DNA from: Caulobacter flavus
GTDB taxonomy: Bacteria > Pseudomonadota > Alphaproteobacteria > Caulobacterales > Caulobacteraceae
NCBI RefSeq assembly: GCF_003722335.1
Contig: NZ_CP026100.1
Coordinates: forward strand, 3,384,001 to 3,448,000
DNA: 64,000 bases
Direction: 5' to 3'
Shown: positions 57,754 to 64,000 of the stretch, one piece after another
Numbering within the stretch: position 1 is the first letter of the stretch
How the letters are laid out: each line of letters starts with the position of its first letter
Position numbers and translations under genes: made by a program
Notes under the pieces: model-generated
Databases searched by the model: none
Seen by the model: only the letters and a program-made list of their open reading frames with translations
Told to the model about the DNA's origin: nothing

Positions 57754-59336
57754 GGACGGGTCTCCGTTCGGGAAAGGGTTAGGCGGTCGGCGCGGACGCG
57801 CTGGGCGATCAGGCCGACGGTGCGGCGCGCGGCGGCGACGCCCCCCTCCTGCCAGCTGGGCAGCTGCGACAGGTGCGCGCCGGACAGGAAGACCCGTCCC
57901 TGGGGCTGGTTGAGCAGGGCGTAGGCGGCCGGGTCGTTGCCGTCGCCTTCCCAGTGGATCCAGGGGCCGAGGTTGAAGGTCTGGCGGTTCCAGTCGATCA
58001 CCAGCGGCGCCGACAGCTCGCGGCCCTTGCCGGGATGCAGCTTGTCGATGGCGGCGCGGGTCAGGGCGACCTGGTCGTCGAAGTTTCGGGCCTGGAAGGC
58101 GCGGGCGGCCGCGCCGACGGTGTAGGCGCCGACCAGCAGGCCGCGCGGCTGGTGGAAGCCGCCGCTGGGGTACCAGACCAGGGTGGTCTCGCCGCCGACG
58201 AACGACAGGCCGCCGTAGATCTGCTCGGCCTCCCAGAAGCGAGGCGCGTCGAAGGCTACCTTGGTGGCGTTGTCGTATCGGGCCCCGGCGATGGCCGCCT
58301 TGACCTCGCCCGGAAGGTCGTTGGCGACATTGGCGAGGATCGGCAGCGGAACGGTGACGACGAGATAGTCGGCGGCGAGCCTGCGCGCGGTCCCGCTCTT
58401 GCGGTCGCGGATCGCCACCTCGGCGACCTGCGGCGTCTGGCGAAGGGCGGTGACCTCGGCATTCAGCAAGACTGGCCCCTTCAGGGCCTTGGCCAGGGCC
58501 TTGGGGATCGCGTCCATGCCGCCGGTCGGCTCCAGCATGGTGGCCTGCATGAGGATGTTCTCCTCGAACAGGGCGTAGGGCAGGGTGTCGTCGGACAGCA
58601 GGTCGCGCAGCGGCAAGGGGGCTCGGGCCACCCCGCGCTGGTCGGCCGCGCCGGGCGTGGTGACGTAGCCCGACCGCTCCGAGCCCCTGTAGGCGCCGCC
58701 GGCGTCGAGATCACCATAGGTCTTCAGGAAGGTCAGCAGGCGCTCCCTGTCCGGCGCGGTGAGCTCCTGATCGAGGCCGCCGCCGCGCGTGGCCTTGGCC
58801 AGCAGCTCGGAAAGGCCGCCCCGCAGGTCGTTGATCGCCTGGCGCTGCTGGATCGGCTTGCCGCCGAACGCCGTGTCCGACTGCAGCAGGCTGCTGCGGC
58901 TGGAATTGACCTCCACCTCCAGCGGCACGTCCAGCGCCCTGGCGTAGGACAGCACGCCCTGGTGATGGCTGGGCAGACGGGCGGGACCGGCGTTGAAATA
59001 GAGGCCGGGCGAGAAGCCGGCGGTCTGCTCGGGACGGTCCAGGGTTTCGACGCGGTCGCCGCCGCGGATGGTCCAATTGCGGCCGCCGACCCGTTCGCGG
59101 GCCTCGACCACGGTGACGGCGAAGCCCGCCCGTTCCAGTTCATAGGCCGCGACCAGGCCCGCGATCCCCGCGCCCAGCACGACGACCGAGCGGCCCTTGC
59201 CGAAGTCGCGCGGCAGGCCGGGCGCCTCCTGGGCGAAAGCCGTGGAGGTCAGGCCCAGGCCCTGCAGGGCGGCATAGCCGGCGGCGAAGCCTCCGAGAGC
59301 GAAGGCGCGGGTGATGAACGAACGACGGCTGACCAA
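57750..59336 (-). CDS. Tat-exported FAD amine/amino-acid oxidase
   Basis: A flavin monoamine oxidase-type protein of about 528 aa. The dinucleotide motif is VVVLGAGIAGLVAAYELERA, followed by VVEARERVGGRNWT. The C-terminal FAD contact is GRVFLSGAHLSQLPSWQEGG. The N-terminus carries a twin-arginine signal (SRRSFITRAFALGG, then an Ala-Phe-Ala cleavage site), so the folded flavoprotein is exported. The start is uncertain: TTG at 59336 gives a tight Tat signal, and TTG at 59369 adds 11 residues. It resembles L-amino-acid/monoamine oxidases that yield imine and peroxide. It is coupled to the RidA-like gene. Confidence 0.88.
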   Translation of the reverse strand: MVSRRSFITRAFALGGFAAGYAALQGLGLTSTAFAQEAPGLPRDFGKGRSVVVLGAGIAGLVAAYELERAGFAVTVVEARERVGGRNWTIRGGDRVETLDRPEQTAGFSPGLYFNAGPARLPSHHQGVLSYARALDVPLEVEVNSSRSSLLQSDTAFGGKPIQQRQAINDLRGGLSELLAKATRGGGLDQELTAPDRERLLTFLKTYGDLDAGGAYRGSERSGYVTTPGAADQRGVARAPLPLRDLLSDDTLPYALFEENILMQATMLEPTGGMDAIPKALAKALKGPVLLNAEVTALRQTPQVAEVAIRDRKSGTARRLAADYLVVTVPLPILANVANDLPGEVKAAIAGARYDNATKVAFDAPRFWEAEQIYGGLSFVGGETTLVWYPSGGFHQPRGLLVGAYTVGAAARAFQARNFDDQVALTRAAIDKLHPGKGRELSAPLVIDWNRQTFNLGPWIHWEGDGNDPAAYALLNQPQGRVFLSGAHLSQLPSWQEGGVAAARRTVGLIAQRVRADRLTLSRTETRP

Positions 59337-59369
59337 GATTGAGAACGCCCCGAACCAGGACCTCCCCAA

Positions 59370-59672
59370 GAAGCGGCCGCCGCCGAAGCGGCGGCCAGAG
59401 TGAACGCGGGGAAGTCGCCAAAGAAGGAGAGCGGCGCATCGCGTCGCCTCCGAGCGGTATTCGGCTGCCGAGGTGGTGACTCTTGGTATTCAGAAAAACT
59501 GCGTTCGCTTCAGGCTTGTCTTTCAGCGTTGTCGCGGAAAAAGTTTGTGCATTGAATTTGATGGCCATTCGCGTCGTTCATGCACATGGAGCGGATCTTA
59601 TGAGTAATTCTGCACATATTGATGAGCCGCCTGTCGTTGAGCGGGCGTCATGAACCCTGATGAGCGCGGCGG
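59370..59672. other. 303-base intergenic region upstream of the amine oxidase gene
   Basis: It lies between two reverse-strand genes and must hold the promoter of the amine oxidase-RidA-TBDR group. It is less GC-rich than its neighbours around 59480-59620. TGCACAT occurs twice in direct orientation (near 59580 and 59611). No gene, strong palindrome or clear promoter was recognised. Confidence 0.5.
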
Positions 59673-62600
59673 CTACATCGCCCAGCGCAGGCCCAGGCGG
59701 AGCTCCCGACCCGTGTGGTGCCGATAGGTCGGGATCAGCGTCCGGTCGCTGAATTGCCGCTGGCGGGCGTCGGCAAGATTGGCGGCTTCGGCCGACAGGG
59801 TCAGGCGTGGCGACAGCGTCAGCTTGGCGGCCATGTCCAGCGTGGTCAGCGGGTCCACGCCGTCCACGTCGCCGCCGTTGGGGGCGGGAATGGTGGCGAG
59901 ATAGCGGCTGCGATGGCTGAGCGCGGCGCGCACCTCCAGACCTGGTCGCTGGTAGGTCAGGCCAAGGTTCGCCGCCACGCGGGGGGCGCCGAGCGCGTCC
60001 TGCATGTCGACCCAGACGCCGGTCTGATCGAGCAGCCGGACCTTCGTGCGCGTGTAGGCCGCCGCGCCTTGGACCGTCCATCCCGCGCCGAGCGCAGCGC
60101 GGGCCGAGATCTCCATGCCGGTCAGCCGGCCGGGTCCCGAATTGATCGGCTTGGAAAACTGCCAGATCGGCAGGTTGGGCGAGCAGTCGCGCGCCGCGCC
60201 GCAGGCCGCCGCCGCGACGCTGTCGGGCAGACCGAACGGGTTGGCCGAGAAGGGGGCGGGCCGGGTGCTGGTTCCCTGCACCGTCGTCGCGATGGTCTTG
60301 CGGTAGACGGCTGTCGACAGCTGGACTCCCGGGCGGGGCCGCCAGTCCAGCGACAGGTCGAAGGCGTCTGCGCGCGTGGGGCGCAGGTCCGGATTGCCCG
60401 ACGCGGCTGACTTGGCCCCCGTGGTGGACACGCTGACGCCGGGCCTCAGGCTGATCAGGTCGGGCCGCACCATCACCCTGGCCGCGCCGAACCGGACGAC
60501 GGCCTCCGGCGAGAGGCTCCAGGCCAGGTTCAGCGACGGCAGCGTCGACCAGTAGTCGTTGGAGGCGCTGGTCCAGCGCGCGACGGCGTCCGCCCCTACA
60601 TCCAGTCCGGCCGCGTCGATCCTGGTGTGGATCACGCGCAGGCCGGCTTCGCCCCAGAAGCGGCGCGAAGGAGAGCGGGGCAGGGCCAACTGCAGGAAGG
60701 CCGCGTCGGAGCGTTCGGCGACGTCGTAGTTCAGGCCGGCGACTGGACCAGCGCCCAGTTCGAACCCCGGACAGCCGCCCGTCGCGCAACTCGCCGCGAG
60801 GGTCGCGCGGGTGTCGATCGCCAGCCATCCCGCCGGCGCGCCGGTGACGCCGAAGTCGACGCCCTGGCCGACCAGACGGACGTAGTCGCCGACAGCCAGT
60901 CCGCGCAGGCCGGATGGCAAGTCGGCGTTGATGTTGCCGATCCCGCCGTCTGACCGCATCCGCGCCGAGCCGACATTTCGGTAGGTCTTGGCCAGCACGC
61001 CGACGCGCCAGCCCAGCGGTCCGGATCGGTTCTCGAGGTCTAGCGCCAGGGACCGGTAGCTGTTGTCGACCCAGTTCGGATCGGAGCGGAACTCGCTGAT
61101 CGTCCAGGCGTCGGGCGAGGCGAGGGCGGCGTCGCCGAAGTTCAGCGCCGGGCGGTCGCCGTCGGAGAAGTCGTAGGCGAAGCCGTCGACGTCGAACTGT
61201 TCGAGATAGAGCGTCTGCTGCACGGGGTTGCTGAAGTCCGAGCGGCTGAACCCGGCGAGAAGCCGCCCTTCGAGGCCTTCGCGAAACCGGTGTGTCGCCG
61301 CCAGGGTGGTCTGGCGGAAGATGGTGTTCAGTTCGTCGCGGCGGGCCTCCGAGCGGATGTCGACATTGTCGAACCGGCCGGCGATCAGCACCGGCTTGCG
61401 GCCGCCGAATAGCGCGATGTCGGCATCGGCGACGACCACGGCGTTGATGCCGCAACGGGGATCGGGCGGGGCCGCGCAGGCGCCGGGCGTGCGGAAGGTG
61501 AAGCTCTCCAGCAGGTTCTCACGGCGGCTGGAGCGCAGTTCGGCGTAGATCGTGTCCAGCGCGATGCGGGTGGCGTCGCCCGGCCGCCATTCCAGGGATC
61601 CGGTCAGGCCCAGGCGGTCCTGGTCGATCTGCATCAGTTCCAGCCTGGGGATGCGGGCGTGCAGGGCGGCGTTGACGGCGGCCAGGTCCAGCGGCGCCGC
61701 GGCCGATCCGAAGCCTGGGGCGACGGCCACGCCGGTCTCCCACTGGCCCGCGCTGGCACCGGCCTCGACCATTGCGCGGCCCGAATAGGCGGCCGAGACG
61801 AGCAGGCCCAGCCGGCCGGCGGCGTCGCGTCGCGACACTACGGCCGACACGCGCGGCCGGGCTTCGCGCGACAGGGTCTGGTAGCCGCCTTCGACGATGA
61901 ACACCGCGTGGCGGCGAGGCAGTTCCAGGGGCGATCGGGTGCGCATGTCGATCGTGGCGCCCAGCGAACCCTCGTCGACGTCGGCCGAAGCGGTCTTCTG
62001 CAGCCGCACCTGCTTGAAGAGGTCGGCGGCGAAGATGTTGTAGTCGAAGGCGCGGCCGCGATTGGTGCCGCCCACGGCGTTGCTGGCGCCGAAGGTGGCC
62101 AAGGTCTCCATGCCGTTCACCCGCACCCGGGTGAAGCGGCCGCCGACCCCGCGCACGGCGATCTGGCGCGCTTCGCCCGCCTCGGGCCCGGCCGTTACGC
62201 CCGGCATCTGCCGCAGGGCGTCGCCGAGGCCAAGCGCGCCGGCGCCGCGAAGCTGCTCCTCGAGCAGGACGTCGACCTGGGCCGGCGTGTCGCGGGCCTG
62301 CTCGGTCGCGGGCTCGGCCAGGGGGCGGGCCAGTACGCTGATCGGGGTCACCAGGGTTGGTTCGTCGGCGTGTTGGATCGAAGGGCGCGCGGCTGAGCGC
62401 GGGGCGGTGGGAATGGCCTCGGCCCGGCGTTTCAGGGTCACGACGCCGGAAGGCGAGAGCGAGAAGTCGAGGTCCGAACCGGCCAGCAGCGCTCGCAGCG
62501 CCTGGCTGACCGTCATCGATCCCGACAGGCCTGGCGCGCGGCGTCCGGCGGTCAGGGCGGACGGGGCGGCGATCACCGCGCCCGTGCGGGCCGACACCGT

Positions 62601-62729
62601 CAGCAACGCCGTGGCGAGAGGCTGGGCCGGCTGGTCGAAGGCGAACGACCGTTCGGGCGCGGCCGCCAGGGCAGGGGCGGCCGCGAGCCAGCCCGCCGCC
62701 ATCGCTCCGATCGCGGGAGCCGCCCTCAT
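59673..62729 (-). CDS. TonB-dependent receptor with N-terminal STN signalling domain
   Basis: A 1018-aa receptor. The Sec signal (residues 1-23, ending APALAAA) is followed by a secretin/TonB N-terminal (STN) domain at residues ~28-102 (FDQPAQPLATALLTVSARTG; SQALRALLAGSDLDFSLSPS). Then come a linker, a plug (LGDALRQMPGVTAGPEAGEA; VRVNGMETLATFG; LGATIDMRTRSPLEL) and a large barrel ending GLRWAM. The STN domain talks to a FecR-type anti-sigma factor when ligand binds. That factor is encoded just upstream with a four-base overlap, so this is a cell-surface signalling transducer. Its ligand is unknown; the size suggests an oligosaccharide or large molecule. Confidence 0.94.
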   Translation of the reverse strand: MRAAPAIGAMAAGWLAAAPALAAAPERSFAFDQPAQPLATALLTVSARTGAVIAAPSALTAGRRAPGLSGSMTVSQALRALLAGSDLDFSLSPSGVVTLKRRAEAIPTAPRSAARPSIQHADEPTLVTPISVLARPLAEPATEQARDTPAQVDVLLEEQLRGAGALGLGDALRQMPGVTAGPEAGEARQIAVRGVGGRFTRVRVNGMETLATFGASNAVGGTNRGRAFDYNIFAADLFKQVRLQKTASADVDEGSLGATIDMRTRSPLELPRRHAVFIVEGGYQTLSREARPRVSAVVSRRDAAGRLGLLVSAAYSGRAMVEAGASAGQWETGVAVAPGFGSAAAPLDLAAVNAALHARIPRLELMQIDQDRLGLTGSLEWRPGDATRIALDTIYAELRSSRRENLLESFTFRTPGACAAPPDPRCGINAVVVADADIALFGGRKPVLIAGRFDNVDIRSEARRDELNTIFRQTTLAATHRFREGLEGRLLAGFSRSDFSNPVQQTLYLEQFDVDGFAYDFSDGDRPALNFGDAALASPDAWTISEFRSDPNWVDNSYRSLALDLENRSGPLGWRVGVLAKTYRNVGSARMRSDGGIGNINADLPSGLRGLAVGDYVRLVGQGVDFGVTGAPAGWLAIDTRATLAASCATGGCPGFELGAGPVAGLNYDVAERSDAAFLQLALPRSPSRRFWGEAGLRVIHTRIDAAGLDVGADAVARWTSASNDYWSTLPSLNLAWSLSPEAVVRFGAARVMVRPDLISLRPGVSVSTTGAKSAASGNPDLRPTRADAFDLSLDWRPRPGVQLSTAVYRKTIATTVQGTSTRPAPFSANPFGLPDSVAAAACGAARDCSPNLPIWQFSKPINSGPGRLTGMEISARAALGAGWTVQGAAAYTRTKVRLLDQTGVWVDMQDALGAPRVAANLGLTYQRPGLEVRAALSHRSRYLATIPAPNGGDVDGVDPLTTLDMAAKLTLSPRLTLSAEAANLADARQRQFSDRTLIPTYRHHTGRELRLGLRWAM

Positions 62730-63691
62730 CGCGCCGAGGTCGAGGTTCCAGGGCGGACGTCGATGGTCCGTCGATCGCCGGAGGTCGTGACGCTGACCGG
62801 CAGGATCTCCGGCAGGCTGGCGATGAACCGGTCGGCCTGGTCGAGTTGAAAGCTGGCCGTGACGCGAAGGGCCGCCGCGCGCGGGGTGACCCGCAATCCG
62901 CCATGGCCCCTGGCCACGAGGTCGGCGACCACGTCGCCGAGCGGCGCGTCGGCATAGGCCAGGCGTCCGGCCCGCCAGGCGGCGGCTTCGGTCGGGGCGG
63001 GCAGGCGGCCCGCCTGGGCGCGACCGTTCTCGACCAGCACGTAGTCGCCGGCGCCCAGCCTGGCGATCTGCCGTCGCGCCTTGCCCTGATAGACCGCGAC
63101 GCGTCCTTCCTCGACCGCCACCCGGACCTGGCCGCTGGGGCTCGTGCGGGCGTCGAACCGCGTGCCCAGCACTTCGACCTCCGTCGCGCCGACCACGACC
63201 TGGAAGCGGCGTCCGTCGGCCTTGCGCACCGAGAAGAACGCCTCGCCGCGCTCCAGAACGTAGCGACGGTTGTTCCAGCGCGAAGCAGGCGCCAGGCGAC
63301 TTTGCGGCGCCAGCACCGCGGTGCTGCCGTCAGCCAGGGCCACCTGCCGCGCCTGGCCGCCAGCTTCCAACGCAGCGGGAGGCTGCGCCACGAAGATGCC
63401 GGCGACCAGGCAGGCGGCCAGCGCTGTCACCCCGCCTATCCAGATCGCCGGTCGGGCGAGAGGGGGTCGTCGGGATGCCTGGAGAGGCGGGCGGGCCAGG
63501 GCCTGGATTTCGCTCAGCGCCAGGAGCACGGCTTCGGCCTCGCCATAGGCGCGGGCGTGCCGGGGATCGTCGTCGAGCCAGCGGCGCAGCGCGGCCGACC
63601 GCTCCGGCGGGAACGGTTCGCCCGTCACCGCCAGGGCCCAGGCCCGAGCCTCCCGGCCGATCGGCGAGTCAGGATCGACGGATGCGTTCAC
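62726..63691 (-). CDS. FecR-family anti-sigma factor
   Basis: A 321-aa inner-membrane regulator starting at GTG 63691. Residues ~10-65 form the cytosolic DUF4880 domain that binds sigma (AWALAVTGEPFPPERSAALR; RWLDDDPRHARAYGEAE). A membrane helix lies at ~83-105 (IWIGGVTALAACLVAGIFVA). The periplasmic FecR domain follows (VALADGSTAVLAPQSRL; RRYVLERGEAFFSV; VLGTRFDAR). The C-terminal ~75 residues resemble the STN-like domain that contacts the receptor. It overlaps the sigma gene upstream and the receptor downstream, giving the full signalling set. Confidence 0.95.
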   Translation of the reverse strand: MNASVDPDSPIGREARAWALAVTGEPFPPERSAALRRWLDDDPRHARAYGEAEAVLLALSEIQALARPPLQASRRPPLARPAIWIGGVTALAACLVAGIFVAQPPAALEAGGQARQVALADGSTAVLAPQSRLAPASRWNNRRYVLERGEAFFSVRKADGRRFQVVVGATEVEVLGTRFDARTSPSGQVRVAVEEGRVAVYQGKARRQIARLGAGDYVLVENGRAQAGRLPAPTEAAAWRAGRLAYADAPLGDVVADLVARGHGGLRVTPRAAALRVTASFQLDQADRFIASLPEILPVSVTTSGDRRTIDVRPGTSTSAR

Positions 63692-64000
63692 GCGACAGGC
63701 CTTTGAAGTCGGTTCGATAGTCGATGACGCCGCGCGTCAGGGCGCGCTGGCAGACGGCGGTGGTTTCGTCGATGGTCTTGCGGACCAGGGCCTCAGAGAC
63801 GCCTTCGCGACGCCCGATCTCGGCAAAGCTGAGGCCCTCGATGCGGCTGGCCGCCAGATAGCGGCGGTGCCGGTCAGGCAGACCCGCCACCACCTTCTCC
63901 AGCAGCTTCAGGTCGTCGCGCGCGATCAGGGCGCGTTCGACGTCCGGCGCGTCGTCCGGCTCCAGCGCGGGCGCCGAGGCGTCCAGCAGGCGGGCGGCGC
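63669..64000 (-). CDS. ECF sigma factor (FecI-like), cut by the window edge
   Basis: The C-terminal ~109 residues of an ECF sigma-70 factor; the start lies beyond the right edge. Region 4 is visible (LKLLEKVVAGLPDRHRRYLA; GLSFAEIGRREGVSEALVRK), which recognises the -35 element. The upstream part (ALEPDDAPDVERALIARDD) is the usual linker. FecR starts inside the last 23 bases of this gene. The Arg/Thr-rich tail after region 4 (TRGVIDYRTDFKG) is a little longer than common. It should direct transcription of the receptor gene. Confidence 0.88.
   Translation of the reverse strand, partial: AARLLDASAPALEPDDAPDVERALIARDDLKLLEKVVAGLPDRHRRYLAASRIEGLSFAEIGRREGVSEALVRKTIDETTAVCQRALTRGVIDYRTDFKGLSRERIRRS

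Noticed and set aside
59140..59568. Possible small gene upstream of the amine oxidase (142 codons, reverse)
   Set aside because: It overlaps the coding region of the oxidase in another frame, turns Arg/Pro-rich and has no convincing ribosome site or family.

Overview
The window is very GC-rich, gene-dense and built from translationally coupled operons. It carries five TonB-dependent receptors (TBDRs), flavin-dependent halogenase and JmjC/cupin genes beside a TBDR, a FecI/FecR/STN-receptor set, and a DUF1244 gene. This combination points to an oligotrophic alphaproteobacterium of the Caulobacteraceae (Caulobacter-like). This is an inference from gene content; no rRNA or other taxonomic marker is present, and no tRNA or CRISPR array was recognised.

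Region 1 (1-18.2 kb) is a type III secretion (injectisome) locus. A forward operon encodes SctV, C, D, F, I, J, K, L, N, O and P. Two small reverse genes of unknown function follow. A second forward operon encodes a soluble histidine kinase, a FixJ-type response regulator, and SctQ, R, S and T. sctU is not in the window. An intact IS5-family element lies inside a REP-like repeat after sctT. Beyond it is a NopE/DUF1521-like gene with the GDPHVD self-cleavage motif, a probable secreted effector. sctQ contains a well-formed internal start that would give a 97-residue SctQ-C.

Region 2 (18.2-32.3 kb) concerns secreted hydrolases. It holds an exported adenosine deaminase-like protein, a reverse operon (TBDR, exported tyrosine-phosphatase-fold enzyme, GH115 alpha-glucuronidase), a regulator made of two fused TetR units, and a two-domain beta-propeller phytase divergent from another TBDR. 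REP-like repeats sit at the convergent gene ends.

Region 3 (32.3-44.6 kb) looks like a galactomannan/glucomannan utilisation locus. It encodes GH27 alpha-galactosidase, ROK sugar kinase, AGE-family mannose isomerase/epimerase, carboxylesterase, a GH2 enzyme with a LamG-like domain, a ROK repressor and GH5 mannanase. AT-rich islands, rare in this sequence, precede several of these units and are candidate sites for the ROK repressor. The likely flow is GH5 chain cutting, side-chain removal by GH27 and esterase, GH2 trimming, then mannose to fructose to fructose-6-phosphate by AGE plus ROK kinase.

Region 4 (43.6-54.7 kb) holds a JmjC/cupin-8 gene divergent from a large TBDR. The TBDR is followed by three coupled halogenase-family genes, the middle one lacking the catalytic signatures, and then a GH35 beta-galactosidase. 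Region 5 (54.7-64 kb, all reverse) has an amine oxidase-RidA-TBDR group, with both enzymes exported, and an ECF sigma/FecR/STN-TBDR signalling set that runs off the right edge.
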